Source: Merdimonas sp963929015 (GTDB lineage Bacteria; Bacillota; Clostridia; Lachnospirales; Lachnospiraceae). From it: a stretch of DNA of 64,000 nucleotides. Location of the stretch: contig NZ_CAWVHE010000018.1 of the NCBI RefSeq assembly GCF_963929015.1, positions 180,726-244,725 of the forward strand, in the 5' to 3' direction. The notes below the pieces were generated by a model that worked only from the letters and a program-made list of their open reading frames with translations, searched no databases and was not told the origin of the DNA. Position numbers and translations under genes: made by a program. Positions 1-8,215 of this stretch are shown piece after piece (within the stretch, counting starts at the first letter, position 1; every line of letters starts with the position of its first letter).

Positions 1-327
1 CCAGCCCATAGGCAGGTAGCGCAGGTGCTCGGCGATCTCGATGCGTTTGTTGGCGCAGGCGCGGTAGCCCGCACGGGTCTGGAGCATGGTGGCCTTCATG
101 TTGATGGCGATGGTCACGATCAGAGAAGCGACGATGATTCCAAGGCTCGTCCAGAGTGTCGCCACGGTGACATTCTTTTGCAGCAGTGCCTGAATGACGA
201 TGGCAGCGGCAGGAATACGCATGGCGGAGCAAATGGCGCTGACCACGCCCAGCCAGATAGATGTTATAAACAGCCTGCGGTTGTCCACCCCGCAGAAGGC
301 AAAAAATTTTTTCAGTGTCTTGAGCAT
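1..327 (-). CDS. ABC exporter half-transporter, N-terminal part (runs off window)
   Basis: The first 109 codons of a second ABC exporter are visible; the rest lies before base 1. The start ATG shares one base with the TAA stop of the upstream exporter (TAATG), so the two are translationally coupled. The visible part opens with a short basic segment (MLKTLKKFF) and two hydrophobic segments near residues 18-45 and 55-75. This is followed by the basic loop RAGYRACANKRIEIAEHLRYL, which is typical of transmembrane-domain intracellular loop 1 in type IV exporters. Together with the next gene it probably forms a heterodimeric exporter. The substrate cannot be told, and the nucleotide-binding domain is outside the window. 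Confidence 0.85.
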   Translation of the reverse strand, partial: MLKTLKKFFAFCGVDNRRLFITSIWLGVVSAICSAMRIPAAAIVIQALLQKNVTVATLWTSLGIIVASLIVTIAINMKATMLQTRAGYRACANKRIEIAEHLRYLPMGW

Positions 328-2084
328 TACGCCACCTCCCCGTCGTCTTTGACGCTGATGTGGGCCTCCCACATGGTTTGATAAAGGGGGCAGGACGCAA
401 GAAGCTCCGCCTGCGTGCCGGTCGCTTCGATCTTGCCTTGATTGACAACAATGATCTGATCGGCGTCCGCAATGGTGGACAGCCGGTGGGCAATGACCAG
501 CAGCGTCTTGCCCCGCACCAGCCTTCCCAGTGCCGACTGGATGACCGCCTCGTTTTCCGGGTCTGTATAGGACGTTGCCTCGTCGAGAATGACGATCGGC
601 GCGTCCTTCAGCATGGCACGGGCAATGGAGATGCGCTGCCGCTCACCGCCGGACAGGTGACCGCCGGATGCACCGCATACGGTCTGATAGCCGTTCTCCA
701 GCCCCATTATGAACTCGTGGCAGCCGCATTTCTTCGCGGCGTCAATGACCTCCGCATCGGTCGCACCCTTTCTGCCCATGCGGATATTGTCCATGACAGA
801 AAGGTCAAAGAGGTAGTTGTCCTGCGACACATAGGCGATGTGCTTCGTGCACTCCGCCAGCGGCAGCGTGCGAATGTCCACGCCGCCCAGGTCGATTTCT
901 CCGTCCTTTACATCCCACAGGGAGGCGATAAGCCGGGCGATGGTGGACTTTCCGCTGCCGGAGGGGCCCACAAGAGCATTGACTGTCCCCGGGGCAATGT
1001 GCAGATCGATTCCGTGCAGTATCTCCTTGTCGTGATAGGCAAAGCGGACATCCTTCAGTTGGATGGCGTTATCGGCCGGCAGCTTTTCCGCGCTTTCCGG
1101 GCGATGCATATCCTCACCGGACAGCACCTCCGCCACCTCGCCGATGATGGTCGTTACCTGGGCGATGTCGTCTGTGTAGGAAAAGGCGGTGATCAGCGGC
1201 TGCATAACACCAAAGGAGAGGACAATGATCGACAGGAATGTCTCTGCCGGCAGTGTGCCGTGCATATAGAGCATGCACCCCACCGGCAGAATGCCCAGCA
1301 GCGTAGAGGGAAATATCGCCATGCCCGCCACCTGGCCGAACAAACTGCCCCGCATCCAGTCAATAAAGCAGTCTGCGCCCTCCTTTGCGGCGGAGACAAA
1401 CTTTGCGTAGCTGGTTTTGGACTGACCGAAGGCCTTGATGACCTCAATGCCGCTGATGTATTCCACAGCCGTGTCGTTCAGCGCCTTTGTCGCGGTGACC
1501 GTGCGCTGAAACTTCTCGTGATAGCCGCTGAACATGGACATAAAGCAGATAATGCCCAGCGGCACGACGATCAGCATGGAAAGCCCCATGCGCCAGTCCT
1601 CGAGGAACAACAGCACCAGCACCGCCAGCGCGCCCACAATGTTGGCAGTCATTTCCGGCAGCAAGTGGGCCAAGGTGGTCTCGATGGAATCCACCCGCTC
1701 AACGATGATGTTCTTATACGAGCCGGAGGAACGATCCAGCACCGTACCCAGCGGCAGCGTCGCCAGCTTGTCCAGCAGCCGGACGCGGGTATTGGCCAGC
1801 ACATGGAACGTCGCATGGTGGGAAAGCGAGGTGGACACGCTGTGCAGCAAATAGCGCAGCACCCAGAAGCCCGCCATCCACGCGCAGAGCGTCAGGCAGT
1901 ACATCAGCTCCGCCGTGCCGTCTACCAGTGCGGTGATAAGCCGGATGATGATGAAATACGGAATAAGCGAGCAGGCGACGCCCAGCAGCGCCGTAAGGAC
2001 GCTCAAAGCGTACTCGCCGTACCGCCCTTTTGCCAGCTCTGCCAGCCACGAGGCGGCAGAGCGCTTTGGCTCAATTTCTTTCAT
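327..2084 (-). CDS. ABC exporter, fused membrane and ATPase domains
   Basis: This is a 585-aa half-transporter with an N-terminal six-helix membrane domain (about residues 20-310) and a C-terminal ATPase. The ATPase shows Walker A GPSGSGKST, signature LSGGERQR, Walker B IVILDEAT and switch His in VIAHRLST. All catalytic motifs look intact. It sits fourth in the leftward operon after TetR, the ECF A-A-T protein and the S component, and overlaps the next half-transporter by one base. Such TetR/ECF/S/exporter-pair operons are common in Firmicutes accessory DNA. They resemble siderophore- or peptide-type exporters in architecture, but the cargo is not known. Confidence 0.9.
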   Translation of the reverse strand: MKEIEPKRSAASWLAELAKGRYGEYALSVLTALLGVACSLIPYFIIIRLITALVDGTAELMYCLTLCAWMAGFWVLRYLLHSVSTSLSHHATFHVLANTRVRLLDKLATLPLGTVLDRSSGSYKNIIVERVDSIETTLAHLLPEMTANIVGALAVLVLLFLEDWRMGLSMLIVVPLGIICFMSMFSGYHEKFQRTVTATKALNDTAVEYISGIEVIKAFGQSKTSYAKFVSAAKEGADCFIDWMRGSLFGQVAGMAIFPSTLLGILPVGCMLYMHGTLPAETFLSIIVLSFGVMQPLITAFSYTDDIAQVTTIIGEVAEVLSGEDMHRPESAEKLPADNAIQLKDVRFAYHDKEILHGIDLHIAPGTVNALVGPSGSGKSTIARLIASLWDVKDGEIDLGGVDIRTLPLAECTKHIAYVSQDNYLFDLSVMDNIRMGRKGATDAEVIDAAKKCGCHEFIMGLENGYQTVCGASGGHLSGGERQRISIARAMLKDAPIVILDEATSYTDPENEAVIQSALGRLVRGKTLLVIAHRLSTIADADQIIVVNQGKIEATGTQAELLASCPLYQTMWEAHISVKDDGEVA

Positions 2085-2105
2085 GGTGAACTCCTTTCGG
2101 CTGCA

Positions 2106-2681
2106 TTACGCAGCAAGATGCTTTTTCACGATCCGCTTGCCGATCATTGCGCCGATAAAGGCCGCCACGATCACGCCGGCCACCAGCGCCACAGACACCC
2201 AGGACTGCAGCATCTGGGATGCGGCAAGGATGGCGTCCTGACGGCCATCGGTGACCATCTGATCCGCCATAGCCTTGGCTGCGATGGCGTAGGGAATGAT
2301 GGTGCTGCCGAATGCGGCCAGCACCTGATTGATGATATAACTGACGGTCAGCGCCTTCGCATTGCCGTAGCCCATCTTCCACAGCAGCAGCTCGGCAATG
2401 ACACCGGAGAGAATAAAGAGGATGATGTACGGCAGGTATCCGCCCATAATGGCACGGACGATACTGTAAATCAGGATCGCACCGGGCTTTTTCACCTTCG
2501 TACCGATGATGAAGTAGACGATGCCCTCCAGCAGGGCGAAAAATACCGGCATCAGAATGATGGTAATGGGCGTTGCGTACAGGACGGAGCTGGCGAAGAA
2601 AATGACCACATTGATCAGAGCCAGCAGGACAACGGTGATGATGTCCTTGACTTTCAGTTTATTGGGGTTTGCAGTACTCAT
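2106..2681 (-). CDS. ECF transporter S component, MptD/Trep_Strep type
   Basis: This 191-aa integral membrane protein is predicted to bind the substrate of the energy-coupling-factor importer encoded just upstream. I start it at the ATG at 2681 (MSTANPNKLKVKD) because AAGGAG lies at proper spacing; the longer open frame to 2789 has no support. About five to six hydrophobic helices fill the chain, and the tail is basic (GKRIVKKHLAA). The family resemblance (MptD/Trep_Strep-like S components) is from memory of sequence style, not a search. It lies between the A-A-T gene and two exporter genes. The substrate is unknown. Confidence 0.8.
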   Translation of the reverse strand: MSTANPNKLKVKDIITVVLLALINVVIFFASSVLYATPITIILMPVFFALLEGIVYFIIGTKVKKPGAILIYSIVRAIMGGYLPYIILFILSGVIAELLLWKMGYGNAKALTVSYIINQVLAAFGSTIIPYAIAAKAMADQMVTDGRQDAILAASQMLQSWVSVALVAGVIVAAFIGAMIGKRIVKKHLAA

Positions 2682-2733
2682 GGTAAAGACTCCTTTTTGA
2701 ATGAAATATGGTTGAACATCGCAGAGACGGCGA

Positions 2734-4896
2734 TCACAGGATAAGGCCGGCGGCGATCGATGCTGCCAGCAGGACGCAGAACACAACATCCCACGCAGAA
2801 AACCGAAGCGACAGATAGTTGCTTTTGCGGCGGGTTAAGTCGATGCCCCGTGTTTCGGCGGAGGCAGACAGCGTCTCGGCGATGCGGATAACGCGCAAAG
2901 CCATCGGCACGGTCAGTATTTCGATATAGGATGACAGTGCTCGCAGTTTCTGAAGCGGCGATGTGAACACGCCCCGGGTGCGGATGGATTGCCGCAGCAG
3001 CTTCATATCCCCGGACAACACCGGAAAAAAGCGGAAGATCACTGCCACGATCATGATAAATCGCTCCGGCAGGTGCAGATTGCGCAGCGCTGCCAGGGTG
3101 CGGCTGGCTTCATTTCGTCCAATCAGCGTCCGCATGGAAATGCCGATGGCGATGATGCGCGGGAACAGCACTAACATAAAGGAAAACACCGTGCCCGGCA
3201 GCAGAGCGTTTGCCGCCCACAGCAGCCCAAAGCTCATCCCGCCTGCCAGCGCCGTTCCGAACCAGCCGTCCGCTGCGGTCAGCAGGATCAGTGCCGCATA
3301 TGCGGCATAAACTAAGTGGTTGTTGGACATGGAGATCACGACCAGCAGGGCCAGCCAGTAAAGCAGCTTCGTCGCCGGGTGGAATCGTTCTTTATGCTGT
3401 TTATTCGCCGGAGCATCGGAAGGATGAAAGCCCTCCATATATCGCTGGGCTGCTTGCAAATCTCGTTCCGAATGAACGGGTAATTCTATTTCTGCATGCC
3501 CATCCGACAGCCCAATGCAGCGGTCACACGCACCTGCAATTAGCTCAGGGTCGTGGGTGATGATGAGAACAGTCTTTTCCTTCCGCATCTCCCGGATCAG
3601 TTCCGCGCACCGCTCCAGACTTTCCGCGTCCTGTCCTGCTGTCGGCTCGTCCAGTATGACGATTGACTTGTCGGATAAATACGCCATCATCAGCGTCAGA
3701 CGCTGCATCTGCCCGCCAGAGAGGGAGAAGGGATGCCGGTCGCGGCAGTCCCACATATCCATGCGTTTGAGAAGCGCATCCGTCTTCTGCTCAAATTTCG
3801 GCGTAACCTTGTGTCCATATTGCAGCTCGTGCAAGACGGAGCCTGTGAAGAACTGGAACTCCGCCTCCTGTAGGATGAACAGCACTTGCTTTTGCAGCTG
3901 CTTTAGATTTTGCGGCTTTCCGAAAAGCATTATCCTGCCGCCGGAGGGGCGGTAAAGCCCTGCGATCAGCTTACCGATGGTCGTTTTGCCGCAGCCGTTT
4001 GCGCCCACAAGGCCGACGATCTCATGCTCATGGACGGAAAAGCTGACACCAGAGAGGGTATCTCCGGCCTTCCTGCCGTATGTATAGCGGACATCTGAGA
4101 CGGCAAGCGCCGTCGGCGCGGTTTTCGGCAGCAGCTCTTTCTCCGGCACGGTGATCTCCGCAAGGTCGAGCGTGCGCAGAGAAAGTGTTTGTCTCCGCTC
4201 CGCCGAGAACGCCTTTGTCTCTGCGGCAGTGTATTTTCCTTTGATCTCGCCGTCTGCCATGACCCAATATTCATCGGCAATATCCGCAAGATAATAGAGT
4301 CGATGCTCACTGAGCAGCAGCGTTTTGCCCTGCTTTTTCAGGGCAAGCAGAATCTCTTTTAACTGCTGCGTGGCTGCGAAGTCCAGATTGGCCGTGGGCT
4401 CGTCCAGCAGAAAAATATCTGTGTCCATTGCCCACGCGGACAAGATGGAGATGAGCTGCCGTTCACCGCTGGACAACTCGTAGACATTGCGATCCTTCAG
4501 CCGCTCCAGATGAAAGATCCGGAAGGCCTCATCTACCCGCCGTCGGATTTTATCTTGCGGCAGACCGTGATTTTCAAGACCGAAGGCCACTTCATTGGAA
4601 CTGTTCACGGTAAAAAACTGACTTCGCGGATCCTGAAATACCGATGCTGCCAGCTCACCGATCTCGCCGATACGCATCCCGGCGGTGTCCTGCCCGTTCA
4701 GGCGGCAGAAGCCCTTCAGCTCTCCCTCGTAAAATTGTGGGATTAGTCCGTTGATGCACCGCAGCAGCGTGGATTTTCCGCATCCGCTGCCTCCGCAGAG
4801 CACCACGCAGCGTCCCGCCGGGATGCCGCCGCCGACCTGTCGGAGGATGGGCAGCTTTGCCTCCGCATATTGGAATTCAAATTCAAAATCTATCAT
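2734..4896 (-). CDS. ECF transporter energizing module: two ATPases fused to a T component
   Basis: This 720-aa protein joins all three energizing parts of an energy-coupling-factor importer. ATPase 1 (about residues 1-235) has GGSGCGKST, LSSGERQL and FLLDEPT. ATPase 2 (about 260-480) has GANGCGKTT, LSGGQMQR and VILDEPT. A CbiQ/EcfT-like membrane domain (about 500-720) carries the two Arg-Gly coupling motifs SIRTRG and SAETRG. Usually A, A' and T are two or three separate genes. The reading frame is unbroken across both junctions, so the fusion looks real. It would act with the S component immediately downstream. An imperfect palindrome resembling a TetR operator lies 18 bp before its start codon. 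Confidence 0.9.
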   Translation of the reverse strand: MIDFEFEFQYAEAKLPILRQVGGGIPAGRCVVLCGGSGCGKSTLLRCINGLIPQFYEGELKGFCRLNGQDTAGMRIGEIGELAASVFQDPRSQFFTVNSSNEVAFGLENHGLPQDKIRRRVDEAFRIFHLERLKDRNVYELSSGERQLISILSAWAMDTDIFLLDEPTANLDFAATQQLKEILLALKKQGKTLLLSEHRLYYLADIADEYWVMADGEIKGKYTAAETKAFSAERRQTLSLRTLDLAEITVPEKELLPKTAPTALAVSDVRYTYGRKAGDTLSGVSFSVHEHEIVGLVGANGCGKTTIGKLIAGLYRPSGGRIMLFGKPQNLKQLQKQVLFILQEAEFQFFTGSVLHELQYGHKVTPKFEQKTDALLKRMDMWDCRDRHPFSLSGGQMQRLTLMMAYLSDKSIVILDEPTAGQDAESLERCAELIREMRKEKTVLIITHDPELIAGACDRCIGLSDGHAEIELPVHSERDLQAAQRYMEGFHPSDAPANKQHKERFHPATKLLYWLALLVVISMSNNHLVYAAYAALILLTAADGWFGTALAGGMSFGLLWAANALLPGTVFSFMLVLFPRIIAIGISMRTLIGRNEASRTLAALRNLHLPERFIMIVAVIFRFFPVLSGDMKLLRQSIRTRGVFTSPLQKLRALSSYIEILTVPMALRVIRIAETLSASAETRGIDLTRRKSNYLSLRFSAWDVVFCVLLAASIAAGLIL

Positions 4897-4913
4897 CGCA
4901 AACTCTTTTCTTA

Positions 4914-4935
4914 TTAGTTAGCCGTCTCTAACCAA
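4914..4935. promoter_or_regulatory. Candidate TetR-family operator
   Basis: An imperfect inverted repeat TTAGTTAG-N6-CTAACCAA (one mismatch between 8-bp arms) lies between the TetR gene and the ECF gene. The size and TAGTTAG/CTAAC character are usual for TetR-family operators. Its location would let the regulator control the transport genes separately from itself. No binding is proven. Confidence 0.45.
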
Positions 4936-4948
4936 CAGTCGTAAGAAA

Positions 4949-4967
4949 CGGACGGATGGACCGTCCG
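4949..4967. other. Short GC hairpin
   Basis: There are perfect 7-bp arms CGGACGG and CCGTCCG with a 5-base loop, in the gap between the TetR and ECF genes. On the minus strand no T-run follows, so it is not a clear terminator. It could be an attenuating or mRNA-processing hairpin. Confidence 0.35.
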
Positions 4968-4983
4968 AATCAACTTTTCGGAT

Positions 4984-5592
4984 TTATTGCAAGGTATCGC
5001 ATAGCTGCCGCCAGCCAGCGTTGGTGAAATCAAGGACTGTCTGTAAGCAGGTAAGCATTCTGCCTTCCTCCATATGCTGATCCAGCAGCTGGCGGAAGTA
5101 CCAGAACTGTGAGCCCATCAAAAGACGTATCGCATCGGCATTTGGCACTTTTCCATAGATATGTGAAAAGAACTCTACCGTTTGTTCCGCTTTACGGTTC
5201 ATCAGTTCATGCAGCACGGTTTCAATGGAGCTGCCATCGCTGCGGCAGAAAAATAAAGTGCAGTCGTCATGGTGATCGGTCAGGAGCCGAAAATATACTT
5301 GTTCCTCGGCGTTTATAGCGCGGAGGATATCTTCCGGTTGTGCGCTGAACTTTGCTTTTTCGTATTCTTCCGCAACGGGGGTAAAGAGAACCTGCATCGT
5401 CTCAAAAAAATCCTGAAGCAGACTGGCAAACAACGCGTCTTTATTCTTGTATCTTGTGTAGATTGCCCCCGTAGTAACACCGGCTTTTTCGGCGATCTTG
5501 TGCAGAGAGGCTTTCTGAAAGCCGTAAGCAAGAAATTCCGAATAAGCAGCCTGAATGATCCCATCATCCAGGGAGTGATCCCTATTGGCCAT
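4984..5592 (-). CDS. TetR/AcrR-family transcriptional regulator
   Basis: This 202-aa regulator has an N-terminal helix-turn-helix (about residues 10-55, including AEKAGVTTGAIYTRYKNKD) followed by a helical ligand-binding domain. The start at 5592 is supported by GGGAGG about 7 bp upstream. It is first in the leftward operon leading to the ECF and exporter genes, and is the likely local repressor. Candidate operators are the perfect palindrome at 5635-5651 in its own leader and the inverted repeat at 4914-4935. The ligand is unknown. Confidence 0.9.
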   Translation of the reverse strand: MANRDHSLDDGIIQAAYSEFLAYGFQKASLHKIAEKAGVTTGAIYTRYKNKDALFASLLQDFFETMQVLFTPVAEEYEKAKFSAQPEDILRAINAEEQVYFRLLTDHHDDCTLFFCRSDGSSIETVLHELMNRKAEQTVEFFSHIYGKVPNADAIRLLMGSQFWYFRQLLDQHMEEGRMLTCLQTVLDFTNAGWRQLCDTLQ

Positions 5593-5634
5593 GTGTTGAC
5601 CTCCCCAAATTACGATAACGGCATAATCGATAAT

Positions 5635-5651
5635 GATGTTATTATAACATC
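5635..5651. promoter_or_regulatory. Perfect 17-bp palindrome before the TetR gene
   Basis: GATGTTAT-T-ATAACATC is a perfect palindrome with a single central base. It lies 43 bp upstream of the TetR start in AT-rich, promoter-like sequence. It is a good candidate for an autoregulatory operator, though its sequence differs from the repeat at 4914-4935. Confidence 0.45.
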
Positions 5652-5674
5652 TGTTTCACTGTTTGTCAATGAGA

Positions 5675-5722
5675 AGTCTGAAATGAAACAACAACAAAAG
5701 TCTGAAATGAAACAACAACAAA
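5675..5722. repeat. Two perfect tandem copies of a 24-bp unit
   Basis: A unit beginning AGTCTGAAATGAAAC and ending in a CAA-rich stretch occurs twice with no interruption (5675-5698 and 5699-5722). It sits between the TetR promoter and the recombinase relic, so it may mark the edge of a mobile element or a recombinase-binding region. Two copies without spacers do not make a CRISPR array. Confidence 0.8.
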
Positions 5723-5804
5723 TCTCGTCTATTTTTGGTTTTTTCTTTCATAAAAACCAACCAAACAGAGGCCTGTCCTCATCCGTTAGATTGTTTTCAG
5801 TAAA

Positions 5805-6215
5805 ATGAAAGTATCACAAAAGGTCCCCAAAAGTAAGCATCCCAAAACGGAATACATCTTCGTGGATGCCAAAGATCCCAGCCGCCCGCTTCAATATACA
5901 ACCATAAAGCATAAGGTGCTGCGACTGATAAAAAGCGAAGATCTGCGGGATGATGAGGGGAAACTGTTCAAATTCAGCTCCCATATGTTCCGGCGGTCTT
6001 ACGGAGTTAAGCTGACAGAACTGCATTTGGATGACTGGACGATAGCAAAGCTCCTGGGGCATAAAAATATCAGCGCAGTAAAGCATTACAGAAAAATGAG
6101 CAACCAACTCCTTGCCGAAGAAACCCGGAAGGCACGGGAGCAACAGACCAGAATCCTACTGGCAAATTTAGATGGATGGGGTGAAGAATATGAACAAATA
6201 CGACAGGATGATTGA
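5805..6215 (+). pseudogene. Tyrosine recombinase, C-terminal catalytic fragment (Tn554-type)
   Basis: These 136 codons encode only the end of a tyrosine recombinase. They show the second catalytic Arg region (SHMFRRSYGVKL), the LLGHKN His motif, and the active-site Tyr in AVKHYRKMS. The N-terminal DNA-binding domain and first catalytic Arg region are missing, and an in-frame TAG lies shortly upstream of the ATG. The next small reading frame overlaps its end in the way transposase B and C genes do in Tn554-like elements. I infer a decayed element remnant that cannot recombine. Confidence 0.8.
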
Positions 6216-6300
6216 AATGAACCGGGAACGAAGCGATGAAAAGATTGCTGCGGCGAAACAGGCAATGCACAGCATCAGTCCAGACGAAGGCGGCCTTTGA
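6190..6300 (+). pseudogene. Small Tn554 TnpC/DUF6262-like start fragment
   Basis: This 36-aa reading frame starts MNKYDRMIEMNRERSDEK inside the end of the recombinase fragment. It has the charged-helical start I associate with the DUF6262 (TnpC-like) accessory protein of Tn554-family elements. It stops after 36 codons, whereas such proteins are normally around 100-130 aa, so it is probably truncated. The family assignment is tentative. Confidence 0.5.
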
Positions 6301-6303
6301 GAA

Positions 6304-6445
6304 AACGCTGCAAAAGTGTGGCGACCCAAATCCGGTCTATACCGACGAGAAATGGACTGAGCTAGTAGAGTCCGTTAAGGTCTGCCGGGGCGGCCACCTG
6401 ATCTTCGCCTTAACGGATGACAGGATTGTGAAGGTTACACTCTAA
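6304..6445 (+). pseudogene. Unassigned C-terminal protein fragment
   Basis: Directly after the TnpC-like fragment, one frame encodes EKTLQKCGDPNPVYTDEKW and continues to LTDDRIVKVTL before a TAA stop. It has no start codon or ribosome binding site of its own. It reads like the tail of a recombinase or element protein joined by deletion. I cannot name the family. Confidence 0.4.
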
Positions 6446-6556
6446 GGCCATTAATATATCACAGCAAAACATTCATGTGCCGTAAAGTGACATGAAAAAA
6501 TTTATAGGCGGCCCCACTGTTCCATGGTTTTTTCTTGGAGTTTTTTCAAAAAACAC

Positions 6557-6587
6557 TTGCTTGTGACGCAACGTAATAAGATATACT
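6557..6587 (+). promoter_or_regulatory. MerR-type promoter with 19-bp spacer
   Basis: The -35 TTGCTT (6557-6562) and -10 TATACT (6582-6587) are separated by 19 bp, the over-long spacing typical of promoters activated by MerR-family proteins. The spacer contains GTGACGCAACGTAA, a partial dyad. The MerR gene starts 18 bp downstream, so autoregulation is likely. Confidence 0.65.
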
Positions 6588-6605
6588 ATAAGCAGGAGGT
6601 GCGAT

Positions 6606-7406
6606 ATGGATAAACATAAGGCTATACCACAGGGCTATATGACAGTTGGCGAAGTAGCAAAGAAAATGGATGTCACTGTACGGACATTACAACATTACGA
6701 TAGAGAAGGCTTGCTTTCTCCCTCGGCTATAAGCGAAGGAGGGCGTAGGTTATATACGGATAAAGACATCGTTAAACTTCATCAGATTTTGTCCCTCAAA
6801 CATTTAGGTTTTTCCCTGAACGATATTAAGAATCGGCTTATTCCTCTAGACACGCCGGCTGAAATTGCTGCTGCTCTAGCGGAACAGGCCGCAACCATTA
6901 AAGAAAAAATAGATAGCCTGTCCGAATCGTTGAGAGAACTGGAAGCGTTGCGTGAGGAAGTCCTTCAAATGCAGTCCGTTGACTTCAAAAAATACGCTGA
7001 CATTATTGTTAATTTGCAGATGAAAAATGATTTCTACTGGCTTATCAAGCATTTCGATGACCAGACCCTTGACCATATCCGCAGCCATTTTGACAAAGAC
7101 AGCGGAAAGGCATTTATGGACACTTTTTTGCAGCTTCAAGACGACGCGATAAGGCTTCAAAATGCAGGTGTTCCCGCAGACAGTGATGAGGGACAGAATT
7201 TTGCAAAAGCCTATTGGAATATGATAAATGATTTCACTGGTGGAGATATGAGTATGCTCCCTAAACTCATTGAATTAGGGCAATTTCAAAATGCCAAGCA
7301 GGAATGGAAAGAAAAGCAAAGTATTGCCAACAGCTATGTTGAGCAAGCATTGGGCTTCTATTTTTCTAAATCAGGAGTTGACCCGTTTCAGGAGGGAACG
7401 AAATGA
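6606..7406 (+). CDS. MerR-family regulator with long C-terminal sensor domain
   Basis: This 266-aa regulator has an N-terminal winged helix (YMTVGEVAKKMDVTVRTLQHYDREGLL), a coiled-coil region (about residues 85-120), and a C-terminal domain resembling the TipAS-type antibiotic-binding fold. GGAGG lies 5 bp before the ATG. Its TGA overlaps the ATG of the ATPase gene (ATGA), so it is co-expressed with an ABC exporter. It probably senses a small toxic compound and activates the promoter at 6557-6587. GC content is visibly lower than in the flanking genes, suggesting separate acquisition. Confidence 0.88.
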   Translation: MDKHKAIPQGYMTVGEVAKKMDVTVRTLQHYDREGLLSPSAISEGGRRLYTDKDIVKLHQILSLKHLGFSLNDIKNRLIPLDTPAEIAAALAEQAATIKEKIDSLSESLRELEALREEVLQMQSVDFKKYADIIVNLQMKNDFYWLIKHFDDQTLDHIRSHFDKDSGKAFMDTFLQLQDDAIRLQNAGVPADSDEGQNFAKAYWNMINDFTGGDMSMLPKLIELGQFQNAKQEWKEKQSIANSYVEQALGFYFSKSGVDPFQEGTK

Positions 7407-8212
7407 ATGAGGCTATAAAAGTCAGTGGTTTAAAGAAAAGCTACGGAGCCCATGTTGTGTTGAACGGTTTGGATTTTTGTGTACGGCAAGGGGAGATTTT
7501 CGCGCTGCTCGGTGTAAATGGCGTAGGAAAAACTACCTCTCTTGAATGTATCGAAGGTCTAAGAAAATATGATAGTGGAAACATTACAATCCACGGTAGA
7601 ATAGGCATCCAATTACAGTCAGCTTCTTTGCCGGAACATATTAAACCATTGGAAGCGGCTAAATTGTTTGCTAAATGGAACAAAAATCCCCTTGATAAAG
7701 CAATGCTTGAGGCTCTCGGCATTTATAACCTTGCGAAGAAACAGTATTATCAATTATCGACAGGTCAGAAGCGGCGACTTCATTTAGCACTCGCTCTAAC
7801 GCGAAATCCAGACATTCTTTTTCTGGATGAGCCAACAGCTGGTCTTGATGTGGAAGGACGGCTTTCTTTACACAAACAAATTCGACAATTAAAGGCAATG
7901 GGGAAAACAATCATATTGACAAGCCATGACATGGCTGAAGTAGAGAATTTATGTGACCGGATTGCTATTTTGTCCGAGGGGAAGATTGTTTTTATTGGAA
8001 CCGTTGGACAATTGGGGGAAACCGTAGGAAGGCATTATAACATCATAATTCAAACAGAAAACAGCACCAAAAAATACGAATCTGATAATATCGGAGAAAC
8101 ATTGCTGTCGTTGCTTACACAGTATAAAGAAAATGGAGAATCTATTGTAGATATACAGATAAACCGCGGTACTCTGGAACAACATTTTATGAAGATTACA
8201 AAAGGAGAATAA
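7403..8212 (+). CDS. ABC transporter ATP-binding protein (drug-export type)
   Basis: This 269-aa ATPase has Walker A GVNGVGKTT, signature LSTGQKRR, Walker B ILFLDEPTAGLD and switch His in LTSHDM. It has a C-terminal extension of about 60 residues, as in DrrA/CcmA-like exporters. Its start overlaps the MerR gene by 4 bp and the permease follows after 3 bp. The likely role is to power efflux of the compound sensed by the MerR regulator. Confidence 0.9.
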   Translation: MNEAIKVSGLKKSYGAHVVLNGLDFCVRQGEIFALLGVNGVGKTTSLECIEGLRKYDSGNITIHGRIGIQLQSASLPEHIKPLEAAKLFAKWNKNPLDKAMLEALGIYNLAKKQYYQLSTGQKRRLHLALALTRNPDILFLDEPTAGLDVEGRLSLHKQIRQLKAMGKTIILTSHDMAEVENLCDRIAILSEGKIVFIGTVGQLGETVGRHYNIIIQTENSTKKYESDNIGETLLSLLTQYKENGESIVDIQINRGTLEQHFMKITKGE

Positions 8213-8215
8213 TAG

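Noticed and set aside
360..2744. 794-codon open frame on the plus strand
   Set aside because: It is antisense to the ABC exporter and S-component genes, has His/Arg/Gln-rich shadow composition and no ribosome binding site.
5675..5722. Possible CRISPR repeats
   Set aside because: The two 24-bp copies are directly joined without spacers and no cas gene is in the window.
5269..5808. 179-codon open frame on the plus strand
   Set aside because: It is antisense to the TetR gene and extends through its promoter and the tandem repeats; no supporting start.
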